From Cephalopachus bancanus (Eukaryota; Chordata; Mammalia; Primates; Tarsiidae): a stretch of 64,000 bases of DNA. The first letter of the stretch is position 1; each line of letters opens with the position of its first letter. The notes beneath the pieces were generated by a model. That model was not told where the DNA came from. It saw only the letters and a list, made by a program, of their open reading frames with translations, and did no database searches. The position numbers were made by a program, and so were the translations under genes. The stretch is from the NCBI GenBank assembly GCA_027257055.1, contig JAPVLO010000275.1:1488001-1552000 (forward strand), in the 5' to 3' direction. Positions 22,540 to 32,879 of the stretch are shown here, piece by piece.

Positions 22540-22880
22540 GCTGCCCATCTTCTTTCCTGCTTTTAAGTTTCCTTACATAACTATGCTAACTGGTTATCAG
22601 TCAGAAAAATATTTGAATCCACCTATAGCTTGCAGGTCCCCTCTTGGAAATGTCCCACCTCCCTGGACTGAAGTATATAAATGTTGCATGTGTTGATTTA
22701 TGGATTCTTGAAATTTCTGTCCTCCTAAATTGTATATAATCAGCTACCATGTAATCATGGTGAGCATATGTTCTCAGGACCACTTGAGGATAGTGCCACA
22801 GGTCTCAGATCAGTTATATTTGACCAGAATAAACCATCTTAAAATATTTTACAGAGTTTAACATCTTTTTCATCAACATG
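22540..22880 (+). mobile_element. LTR-like segment (ERV1-type)
   Basis: Contains a promoter-and-polyadenylation arrangement seen in class I LTRs: 'ctaactggttatcagtcaga', a TATATAA-like stretch, 'cctcctaaattgtatataat', 'atgttctcaggaccacttga' and an AATAAA at about 22829-22834. No flanking repeats were found. Confidence 0.5.
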
Positions 22881-23279
22881 TTCAACAGGCATTACCTGTT
22901 GGGTAAATACATAAATTGAATTAAAAATAAACAAATGACACCATGTAAATCACCAAATCCACAGGAGGGCCAGAGATTCAGGCTGAGGCTAGATGGCACA
23001 AACAGTGCTCAACTTACACTGCAGGACCCTACATAGGGGAATCTCTGCTATATCTGTTGCCACTTCTACTAGTCACAGACACATCAGCTCTCCATACCTC
23101 ATGCTACTGCCATTGCAACCATGGAAGCTAGCTGTCTACAACCACTGTGGTCAGAATAGATTCTTTGTGATGTATACTTATGATCTCTCTCCCTTGCATC
23201 AAATGTTATGCAAAGGGGACTAAGGACATAAGTTTCTGGTTTCTGCCTTAGGAAGACATGGATTCAAAAATAAGTTTCA
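22881..23279. other. Unassigned sequence
   Basis: No recognisable feature before the Alu at 23280. Confidence 0.4.
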
Positions 23280-23568
23280 GCCAGGCTCAGTGGCTCAGCC
23301 CGTAATCCTGCACCTTTGGGAGGTTGAGGTGAGTGGATTGCCTGAGCCCGCGGGTTCGAGACTTGCCTGGGCAACTTGGCGAGACCTCATCTCTACAATA
23401 AATCAAAAATTAGCCGAGTGTTGTAGTGTGCGCCTGTAGTTCCAACTACTTGGAAGGCTGAGGTGGGAGGATCACTGGAGCCCAGCAGGTCGAGGCTGTG
23501 GTGGCCAGGAGTGGCCACTGCACTCCAGTCTGGGAGACAGAGTGAGACTCCAACTCAAAAAAAAAAAA
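23280..23568 (+). mobile_element. Young-type Alu (ACTT-containing)
   Basis: Sense-strand Alu with GGGCAACTTGGCGAGACC in the left arm. The flanks AAAAATAAGTTTC (left) and AAAAATAAGAAGTTTC (right, running out of the A tail) look like a target duplication with a small length change. Confidence 0.88.
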
Positions 23569-23589
23569 TAAGAAGTTTCTCCAAACTTC

Positions 23590-23830
23590 GGAAATTAGGA
23601 GTGGTGTTCAGGAGATGCTGGATAGTCAAAAAGATGAAAAATGTCTATTACAAGAGTAAAAGAGAATTATAAAAAGAGAGAAAAAGTAATAATAAATATA
23701 AAATACAAAATAAGATATCAGAAATGAGTCAAACCATTTCTATAATCACAATAAATATGGATGGGTTAAATTCATCCATTATAAGACAAAAACTCTCATC
23801 ATGGATATTTTTTAATGTACATTTATATGC
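23590..23830 (+). mobile_element. Old L1 fragment (ORF1/ORF2 boundary type)
   Basis: A-rich plus-strand sequence ending in 'cacaataaatatggatgggttaaattc', which resembles the beginning of L1 ORF2 in old families. It may belong to the same host L1 that continues at 24430. Some 280 bp of unassigned sequence separate this from the Alu at 24111. Confidence 0.5.
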
Positions 23831-24110
23831 TAATTTAACAATAAAATACATATATTTATTATATAGCTAACTTGTTATCCTTCACAGGTTGGCTGACCCC
23901 TGGGCCAGGCTAGACAATTATTTCTTCCAAAGGCTAATCCTCAAGTATAACTAGGAGTCTTCAGAGCCTGGCAGTTTTGAGGGGCTCCTCTGAATCTCCT
24001 GGTATTGGTGGTTCTGCCTGGGTCTGTTCCTCCAGCCACTAGGCAGCTTTTTGACCACCCTGTAACCTTCTCCCAAGTCATGGAAGGCACAGAAATAAAT
24101 TTTTTTACAA

Positions 24111-24398
24111 GCCGGGCTCGGTGGCTCAGCCTGTAATCCCACACCTTTGGGAGGCTGAGGTGAGTGGATTGCCTGAGCCCGTGGGTTCGAGACCCGCCTG
24201 GGCAACTTGGCGAGACCTCATCTCTACAATAAATCCAAAAAAATTAGCCGGGCGTGGTAGTGCATGCCTGTAGTTGTAGCTACTTGGAAGGCTGAAGTGG
24301 AAGGATCGCTGGAGCCCAGCAGGTCAAGGCTGCAGTGGCCGGGAGCAGCCACTGCACTCCAGCCTGGGTGACAGAGTGAGATTCCAACTCAAAAAAAA
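24111..24398 (+). mobile_element. Young-type Alu (ACTT-containing), near-consensus
   Basis: Sense-strand Alu with a well-preserved left arm. The A-box position reads TGGCTCAGCCTG (24122-24133) and the B box GGTTCGAGACC (24184-24194). The flanks, a T run plus ACA on both sides, suggest a target duplication. The ACTT-containing segment is kept. Confidence 0.92.
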
Positions 24399-24661
24399 TT
24401 TTTTTTTTACATAACAAAAAAGTGGGGGGTGGCAGGGAGAGGATACAGAAAAATTGACAGTGAGTCTAGAAATAAATCCAAGCATACATTGTCAACAAAT
24501 TTTTGACAAGGGCATCAAGAAGATACAATGGGACAAAATAGTCTTTGCAATAAATGGTGCTGGGAAAACTGGATTTCCACATACAAAAGACTGATATAGG
24601 ACCTTTATCTTACCTTACACACAAAAATCAACTCAAAAGGGATGAGACTTCTATATAAGAC

Positions 24662-26060
24662 TGCGGGGGGCCAGCCCCTGCAGAGAGAGATTTAGGGGGT
24701 TCCCGGGAGATGTGGCGGCGTCAGCGATTATTCTGGAGAAATAAGGAGAAAGAAAGAGAAGGGGGGAGAAAGAAAGAGACTAGACTCTGTCTAGTGCAGA
24801 AGCCGATTTAATGGGGCAAACTGTAAGCTTTTTATCCTAAAGTTTCACAGGTAAACTCACAAGATTTTCACATGAACACAAAGCCAGGTGGATGAGGGGG
24901 CGTCCCCCCACCCACCAGGTGTTTCCTCCAGCATGAGGAAGGATAATCCCAATATTATTTCACTGTTCCTTATGCTTGGTTAATGCTCCTCACAAACAAT
25001 ACAACAATTCTAACATCATAATATTCTAATAATCAATAACTTCTAAAACTTATGCATACTCAACACCTAATGACTGACTTAAATCCTAATACCTTTCTAT
25101 TCTGTGGTAATTTTACCTGTGCTATAAAAAACTCTTAATTATAGCTCACACCAGTTCCTAAAGAATGTGGCCCAGTCCAAAGATCACGCTGGGCCATTTC
25201 CAGGAACAATTGATTATAATCTCTTAACAAAATGGCTATTCTAAAATCTTATGTATCTATCTTAATTTCTATAAAACTTTCTAATTCCTAATCCTAACAT
25301 ATAAAGCTGATCATCAACAATAAAACTTCTAAAATAAAACCCAAATACAAACTGTAATTGTACTAAAGCCAAAACCGCAATTATAAAAAGTGGGAACAAT
25401 GAAATTTCTAAAGTTAACTGTATTCTCATAAAACCTCAAAGTACCATGTTTGATCATGCTTGAACTAACATAATTCACTAATGTAGTGTAACCTACTCTA
25501 TAATACTTTCTATGAATAAAATAAATTCAGTTTCTATAATAAGTAGAAAAAACCTACACTAATTGTAGCTAAAGAAGAGGTTTAAAAGAATGCAGTCCAG
25601 CCCAAAGTGGATGCTGGGCCCTTAGGAATGTGGCCCAGTCCAAAGTTCGTGCTGAGCCATTTCTGGTAATTCTAGATAATCATCTATATCATCTAAAGCT
25701 GAAAACAGCTCTCTAAATGTATATACTAATTCTAGAAATATACTTTTAAATCCAATAAAGAAGCTGTACCATATTAAAGGCTCCCAAATGTGACCTGAGT
25801 TTGAGCTGTGTTAAGTTTAAAGCCGAAACCGCAGTCTGTGAGAAACGGGAACCATGGAGCCCTAGAGTCAGCCATGCCTGTCATATTCTCAGAACTTCAT
25901 GCTTAGATCATCAAAGTTCCTGCTAGTGGGTCATGCCAAACAACAAAGAAGGGAGGAGGGAATGGGCCTTCAGCTCCTGAACTCAACCTGGTGGTCTCAG
26001 GGTCTGCAGCCCGCCTGGATCCCTAACGCTCAGGTGGGCCTTCACGGCCGACTCCCAACA
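24662..26060 (-). mobile_element. Solo LTR of a class II (ERVK/betaretrovirus-like) endogenous retrovirus
   Basis: A 1,399-bp LTR with TG at one end and CA at the other, flanked by TAAGAC (24656-24661) and GAAGAC (26061-26066), a 6-bp duplication as expected for class II ERVs. Read on the minus strand it starts TGTTGGGAGTCGGCC. Near the other end a TATA-like GATAAAAAGC (about 24827-24836) is followed by an ATTAAA polyadenylation signal (plus-strand TTTAAT at 24807-24812) and a short U5. A perfect hairpin, CTAGAC-TCT-GTCTAG, lies at 24780-24794. U3 holds two diverged copies of a block of about 300 bp (25160-25480 and 25624-25920). No internal retroviral genes remain. Confidence 0.82.
25160..25920 (-). 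repeat. Diverged direct duplication in the LTR U3
   Basis: Two related blocks in the same orientation. Both open with GAATGTGGCCCAGTCCAAAG (about 25164 and 25626), include an AAAGCC(A/G)AAACCGCA segment (about 25374 and 25823), and end with a TC(A/G)(T/A)GCTT-like stretch. A further half copy, GCAGTCCAGCCCAAAG, starts at about 25592. The middles differ strongly, so the duplication is old or was formed by related but distinct blocks. Confidence 0.75.
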
Positions 26061-26388
26061 GAAGACCAGATAATAAAATTACCAAAAGAGAACACAGGAG
26101 AAAAGCTCCTGGACGTTGGCTTTGGTGATGATTTTTTTGGGTATCACACCAAAAGTTTAGGCCACAAAAGCCAAAATAAAAATATGGGATTACATTAAAT
26201 TAAAAAGCTTCTGCCCAACAGGGAAGCAATCATCAAAATGAAATGGCAGCCTATAGATTGGGAAAAATATTTATAAACCATATATGCAATAAGGGGTTAA
26301 TATCTAAAACTTATTAAGAATTCACACAACTCAATAGAAGAAAAAGAAAAAAAACCCTGATTTAAAAATGAACAAAAGTCCTAATCAG

Positions 26389-28085
26389 AAAAGTGAAAGA
26401 CCTTTACAATGAAAACTACAAAACACTGCTCAAAGAAAAGAAAGATGACACAAACGAATGGAAAAATATTCCATGCTCATGGATTGAAAGAATCAACATT
26501 ATTAAGATGTCCATCCTACCTAGGGTAATCCACATATTTAATGCAATACCCACTAAATTGCCAGCATCATTCTTCTTGGACCTGGAAACAACAATACAGA
26601 AATTCATATGGAAACATAAACGACCTTGAATAGCCAAAACAATCCTCAGCAAAAGAAACAAAGTGGAAGGTATCACACTTCCAAACTTTAAACTTTATTA
26701 TAAGACTACAATAATCAAAACATTCTGGTACAAGAACAGACATATAGACTAATGGAACAGAATAGAGATTCTGGAAACAAAACTTCAATTTCTCAACCAA
26801 CTCATCTTCAACAAAGCCTCCACTAACAACCACTGGGGAGAGGTGAAATTAGTCATTAAATAGTGCTGGGAAAACTGGCTAACCACATACAGATTAAAAC
26901 AAGACTCTTACCTATCACCATACGCAAAAAATCAACTCTAAATGGATCAAAGAGCTAAACATAAAACTCAAACTATAAGAACCTTAGAAAATGCAGGAGA
27001 CACCCTTATGGAAATTGGAACTGGCAACCAAGTCCTGATAAAACCCCAAATGTCCATGCCATAAGAGATAGACAAATGGGACCTCATCAAACTGACAAGC
27101 TTCTGCAAAGCAAAAGAACCCATCAAAAGAGCAAGGAGAGAGTACACAGAATGGGAAAAAATATCTGCCAACTGTATATCTGACAAAGGTCTAACATCAA
27201 GGATCTACAGGAACACAAATGTGCCAAAAAGGAAAAAGCAAACAGCCCTATTACAAAGTGGGCAAAAGATATCAATAGACACTTCTCAAAAGAAGACATA
27301 TAGGCAACCAATAGATACATGAAAAAGTGCTCAGCCTCACTAATCATCAAGGTAATGCAAATCAAAACCACACTGAGATACCACCTAACTCCGGTCAGGA
27401 TGGCCATCATCAATAACTCGAAAAACAACAGATGCTGGAGAGGTTGTGCCGAAAAGGGAACATTTCTATACTGCTGTTGGCAGTGTAAACCAGTACAGCC
27501 TCTGTGGAAAACAGTGTGGCAATTCCTAAATGATCTAAAATTCAACCTCCCATATGACTCAGCAACTCTCCTTTTGGGAACACACCCAGAAGAATTCAAA
27601 TCACTCCATGAAAAAGATAACTGCACACGCATGTTTATTGCAGCACTGTTCACAATAGCAAAAACATGGAACCAACCATGCTGCCCATTGAAAGAGGATT
27701 GGATTTTTAAAATGTGGTAAATATACATGATAGAAAGAAGGACAGAATTATGAACTTCACAGCAACTTAGATGGACTCAGAATGTGTAATACTGAGAGAT
27801 TTTCCACAGAAACAAAGAACTGAGTACACGTTCTCACTCATAAGTGGACCTTGAACAATTATCATAATACTCTAAGAAAGGGATTGGCAGTAGTGGGAAA
27901 CTGCCAGGGGAGAAAGAGGGGCACACCTCATCAATAAGGGTCCTGATCTCAAATCAGGTGAAATGGGGACCAAAATGAGGCCCAAATTTTACCTACACAA
28001 TAACCATTTGTATACGCAACCCTGAATTGTGCCCCACAACTTTAAAGTAATGAAGTAAAAAGAAAAATAAATAAATAAATAAAAT
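26389..28085 (+). mobile_element. Younger 5'-truncated L1 inside the old L1
   Basis: Plus-strand L1 starting in ORF2 and ending in an AATAAATAAATAAA-type tail. ORF2 C-terminal sequence is recognisable: [14 protein letters not shown] region near 27090-27120, then [16 protein letters not shown] near 27550-27595. The flanks (26364-26388 and 28086-28110) agree at 20 of 25 positions, but because the target is itself an L1 the exact edge is uncertain. Stops break the frame in many places. Confidence 0.8.
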
Positions 28086-29180
28086 AAAAATGGGCAAAAG
28101 ACCTGAACAGACACCCCTTTAAAGAAAACATCAAAATAACCAATTTGTATACGAAAACGTGCTCAGCATCATAAATCATCAGGGAAATGCAAATCAAACC
28201 ATTGTAGGATGCCACTTCACACCCATTAGAACGGCTATTATTAAAAGGTCAAAAAAGAAAAAAACAAGTGTTGGTGAGGATGTGGCAAAAAAGGAGTTCT
28301 TGTATACTGTTGGTGGGAATACAGGTTTGTACAGACTTTATGAAAAATAGTATGGAGATTTCTAAAGAAATTAAAAGTAGAACAACTGTATAGACCCAGC
28401 AAGCTCTCTTTTGGACATATACCCAAAGGAAATGAGATCTCTACCTCATGAGGATATCTGCCCTCTCCTGTTCATTGCAGCTTTATTCACAATAGCAAAG
28501 ATATTAAAACAATCTAAGTGTCTGTTGATGAATAAATGGATAAAGAAACTGTGGTACATACACACAGTGGTATGTTATTCAGCCCTAAAAAGAACAAGAT
28601 CTTGCCATTTGCCACAATTTGTTTTTTGAATAAAAGAAGACAGACTTGTCAATTGGCCTGGAGGAGCAATGGCCTCTTAGTGACTATAACAAATTGACAC
28701 AGGAAAGATGGTATCAGGAAACTAGAAGGAGCCCTGGACAGCTTTCCTCTGCACATTTTAAGTGACAAAATAAAGCATACAATTCTTTAATTCATTGAAT
28801 CAGTTTTCTTTTTTATGCAGATAGATGAGGAGCTAACTTATGTACCAAAAAGTCTACATAAGGTGTCATGCTTCAAGAGGAAAATTTAAAAACATTAAAA
28901 TCAGGAATAATACAATAATGTCTGTTTTCATGGACTATCCAATAAAATCTGACAAGAAAAAAAAAGTACTATGTAAATATTAGAAAGAAAGATGACTATC
29001 TGTTGTTATTCACAGATAATATGTTTGTTTCTCTAGAAATCCTAGGAATACTGTGAAACTATTAAGAGAATTCAGCAAGATGATCAGCTATAATACAAAA
29101 ATCAGAAGTTTTATATACTACACTTGTGACCAGTTAGAAAATAAGAGAAAAGAAGGTAATATTAATAATTGACCATAAAG

Positions 29181-29690
29181 GCCAAGTACGGTGGCTCACA
29201 CCTGTAATCCCACAAGACAGGAAGATCACTGGAGGCCAGAAATATGAAGTCATCCTGGGCAACATAGCAAGACCCTGTTTATACAAAAACTTAAAAATTA
29301 AGCTGGGCACAATCTGCATTTTCACATCTGCATTTTCAGCACTTTCGGAGGCCAAGGAGAGAGGATTGCTTGAGTCAGGAATTTGAGACCAGCCTAGGCA
29401 ATATAATGAGACTCTGTCTCTACAAAAATAAAAAATAGTCTAATCGAAAAAGAAGAAGCAGGGAAAGAAAAATTTGATGGGCATGGTGTCGCATACCTAT
29501 AGTATGAAGTTAGAAGCAGAAAGATCATTTGAAACAAGGAATTCAAGGTTGCAGTGAGCTATGATCATGCCACTGCACTCTATTTATTTGCATTCTATTT
29601 AAATAAATAGAATATGCATTCTGTTTATATAATAGAATACAAAACTCAGTGACATAGTGATAACTTGTCTCTAAAAAAATTAAAATTAAA
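29181..29690 (+). mobile_element. Cluster of old Alu arms (FLAM/AluJ-like)
   Basis: A left-arm-like unit starts GCCAAGTACGGTGGCTCACA, a second one lies near 29305-29440 ('cagcactttcggaggccaag'), and a right-arm-like unit at 29470-29690. An AT-rich segment with a perfect 10-bp hairpin (29592-29613) interrupts the last. All are strongly diverged, and the A-box region is of the old form (GGCTCACACC). Confidence 0.65.
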
Positions 29691-30569
29691 TTAAATTAAA
29701 AATTTAGAATCTAAAACATAGAACATTCAAAAACATAACTAATGGACATAAAAGAATGACTGAATAAATGGAGAAATGTACCATGTTCAGGGATGGGAGG
29801 CATCTACTTTATAAAAATATTAGTAACCCCCAATTAATCTACATATCCAATGCAACCACAATAAAAATCTAATGAAGTTTTGCATGAAATCAATCATCTT
29901 ACATTCAGAAGAATGAATCCAGGTCCAAGAATAGCCAAGATAATTTTGAAAAAGAATAAGACGGTGGGAGGATTTATCAATGTGGAATCAAGACTTATTA
30001 TATATCTTAAATAATTAAACAATATAATACTGTTTCAGAGATAAGTTGGGTCAACAGAAAATGATAAAGCATTCAGGATCAGACACATGTTTATGTGGAA
30101 ATTTTATATCTGCTGAAGGGGTATTCCAAATCAGTAGAGGAAGGACTAATTATTAGTACTGGGAGAATTGGCTATCCATTTGGAAAAATTGCTTAACATA
30201 AAATCTAGAAAAGGTAAACAAGTAAAAATATTGTAAGTTATTAGAAGAAAATAATAGGAGTGTGTCTATAAATTTATTAGGGAGATTACTTAATTTAACT
30301 CGCATGAAGAGAATGCCTTTTGCACAGGACACAAAAAACGTAAAGGAAATGATTGGCAAATTTGGCTACAAAAAGCATGAAAATGTCAGGGTTACAGAAA
30401 ACAATAAAAGGAAATGGCATAGATAACTAACCCGCAATTCAAGTTCCAAACATATAAAGAATGCCTACAAATCAATATGAAAAGGAAAACTTGCCATTAG
30501 AAAAAATGAGCAAAGGACATTGCTAGCAATTAAAAAACTGGAGTGTTCAATAATTTTATGAAAAGTTAT

Positions 30570-30705
30570 TCAGTGTTGCAACTACTTGGAAGGCTGAGGT
30601 GGAAGGAACGCCTAAGCCCAGTAGGGCGAGGCTACAGTGGCTGTGCATGTGACACTGCACTCCAGCTTGGGTGACAGAGTGAGACCCTGACTCCAAAAAA
30701 AAAAA
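30570..30705 (+). mobile_element. Alu right arm only
   Basis: Right-arm sequence ('actacttggaaggctgaggt', 'gtgacactgcactccagctt') with an A tail. The left arm is absent, so this is a 5'-truncated or monomeric copy. Confidence 0.8.
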
Positions 30706-31050
30706 TTATTCAGTATTACTAGTATGATTAGAAATTCAAGTTAAACAAAAAATGAAATACTGTTTTCCTTCATTAAGTTGGAAAAGAATTGTTTGATAAT
30801 ATCAGTACTGGTCAGATTTCGGGTTAACAAATACTCTTGTAAATAGTTGGTAGAAATGTAGAGATGATCATTTTGTTAGTTACTAGTAAAAATAAAAATG
30901 TTAATTGTGCAAATACTATGACCAACAATTCCATCTCTAGGGGTTCACACTAGAAAAAGACACATGGCTATATGGAGAGCTGTAGAAAGAGGTTCTTTGC
31001 AGTATTTATATAATAGTGAAGTTCTGAGAATAATCTAGTTGCCCATTTGT

Positions 31051-31612
31051 GAAACACCTAATAAAACATGGTGAACCAGAGTGCAGAGTGTGCCAAATGC
31101 TCTTGTTATAGAGGAAAGCCATGATTACATCAGAAGGAGAAATTAATTCTGAGTGTTAAGGAGGGACTTCATGAAGAGAGAGAATTTGAGCTAACATTTG
31201 AAGGACAATTATGATTTCCAAGGGCAGAAAAATGAAATGAAAGATTTTATAGGTAGAGAAAACAATGTGTGTAAAGACACAAAGGTTTAGAAGGTATTTA
31301 GGAAATATATAGCAATAATTTTCATTATAGAGACTGGATAGCTGAATGCAATCTTTCCAAGTCTTCCTTTCTTCTAGGGTAGTGTGTTGGTTCTGTGGCT
31401 TTCCTGATGAATAGAAAGACACTGCTTATATGTCCCCTTCCTCTGTCTTCCTGCTGTACATGCAGGTGCGATGACTGTACAGGAATGTTCTAATCATGAA
31501 GGAGAAGTTAAGTGTATCAGAGATGGTCGACCATGACATTACAGAGCCCCTCAAAAAATTCCTCTAAATGCCTACCTCAAATTACATTAAAAGAGAAGAA
31601 GAATTACATTGG
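31051..31612. other. Unassigned sequence
   Basis: Phrases such as 'tgtgtgtaaagacacaaagg' recall old mammalian repeats, but I cannot name a family. No gene is seen. Confidence 0.35.
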
Positions 31613-32494
31613 ATGTTCAAGGTTCACTATATGAGTGAGAACATGTGATACTCAGATCTTTGTTTCTGTGAGAGGTCACTCAGTATTATAGACTCTAGTT
31701 CCATCCAGGTTGCTGCAAAATTCATGATTTTGTTCTTTTTTATGGTTGTGTAGTATTCCATCGTGTATATGTACCACATTTTAAAAATCCAGTCCTCTTT
31801 TGATGTACAGCATGGTTGCTTCCAGGTTATTGCTATTGTGAATAATGCTGCAATAAACATACGTGTGCAGGTGTCTTTTTTATAGAGTGATTTGAGTTCT
31901 TCAGGATATATTCCCAGTAGGGGGATTGCAGGGTCATATGGGAGGTTGATATTTAGAGCTTTTAGGAATCGCCGCACTGCTTTCCACAGAGGTTGTACTA
32001 GTTTACACTCCCACCAACAGTGTAGAAGTGTTCCCTTTTCGTCACACCCTCTCCAGCAGCTGTTATTTTTTGAGTTGTTGATAATTGCCATTCTGACTGG
32101 AGTTAGGTGGTATCTCAGTGTGGTTTTGATTTGCATCTCCCTGATGATTAGTGAGGTTGAACATTTCTTCATGTCTGTTGGCCGCTCGGATGTCTTCCTT
32201 TGAGAAATGTCTGTTCACATCTTTTGCCCATTTTATAATGGGGTTGTTTGTTTTTTTCTTTTCAGCACGTTTGAGTTCCTTGTAGATCCAAGATGTTAAG
32301 CCTTTGTCAGACCTGGTGTTGTGGGAAACTATGAGCGGGGGAGGGAGATGGGATTAACGGTAGTCAATATCTGTCTGGAGACGGGGAAACACCTCTTATC
32401 AACAAGGGTGACTGAATGAAACGTATTTGTATACCTAACCCTTAACTGTACCCCACAATATCATAATAAAAAATATTGATTATAAAAAAATTAG
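31613..32494 (+). mobile_element. L1 insertion with 5' inversion (twin priming)
   Basis: The first part (31613 to about 32315) is L1 ORF2 end and 3'UTR start in antisense; the second part (about 32316-32494) is the adjoining 3'UTR in sense, ending in an A-rich tail ('ccccacaatatcataataaa'). In L1 coordinates the two parts are neighbours, with about 40 nt missing between them. A 181-codon minus-strand open frame (31627-32172) in the inverted part preserves ORF2 C-terminal residues, including a [15 protein letters not shown] stretch. Target duplications were not resolved. Confidence 0.87.
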
Positions 32495-32499
32495 AGGAA

Positions 32500-32879
32500 A
32501 GTATTATATGCGATATAAAAAAAAGAAGAAACAAATTAACCTCTATTTCTTTATGCCACTCTAGTTATATTTTCTCTTACTTGAAGTGCAAATCATTCCT
32601 GTTGGATTTAGCATATTTTTAGAAATATGACCATCACAGAAGAGAGGCAAAGGAAATCCCCAGGTTGGTGGTAGAAATCTCAGGGTAGCAGCTAGAGTGC
32701 TGGCCCTCCCAAACTACCATCAGAAAAACTGTTGATTAAACAATTCAACATAGCTAAATTTATTAAGTACAAAGGGAGAAAATCACCTTGATGGAAACTT
32801 AATGTCTAAAAGTGGGTCAATCAAAGAAGGATGTGTAGAGATGCTTTATTTTTAAGAATCTTTAATTATTAAGACATTT
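32500..32879. other. Unassigned AT-rich sequence
   Basis: No gene or named repeat can be supported here. Confidence 0.4.

Larger units (their letters stand above)
24430..28615 (+). mobile_element. Old L1 interrupted by an LTR and a younger L1
   Basis: Plus-strand old L1 ORF2/3' sequence in three pieces: 24430-24661, 26061-26388 and 28086-28615. The pieces read on from one to the next ('atgagacttctatataagac' to 'gaagaccagataataaaatt'; then the 'gggcaaaagacctgaacaga' region followed by 'ggaaatgcaaatcaaaccat' and 'gtatgttattcagccctaaa'). This shows that the solo LTR and the younger L1 entered one host copy. Confidence 0.8.
28800..31050 (+). mobile_element. Old L1 (L1M-type) ORF2 and 3' region
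   Basis: Diverged plus-strand L1 in pieces. An ORF2 stretch at 28860-29160 ('cagataatatgtttgtttct', 'tcagcaagatgatcagctat') is followed after the Alu arms by 29700-30540 ('atgtaccatgttcagggatg', 'atccaatgcaaccacaataa') and by 30720-31050. It is interrupted by the old Alu cluster (29181-29690) and an Alu arm (30570-30705). Confidence 0.65.

Noticed and set aside
24122..24194. Possible tRNA gene suggested by good A and B boxes
   Set aside because: The boxes are part of an Alu left arm; no acceptor stem or anticodon arm can be folded.
25160..25920. CRISPR-like or satellite repeat array
   Set aside because: The repeats are two to three diverged blocks inside one LTR, not a regular array with spacers.
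27123..27728. 201-codon minus-strand open frame
   Set aside because: It is the antisense of the L1 ORF2 C-terminal region in the younger L1 at 26389-28085.
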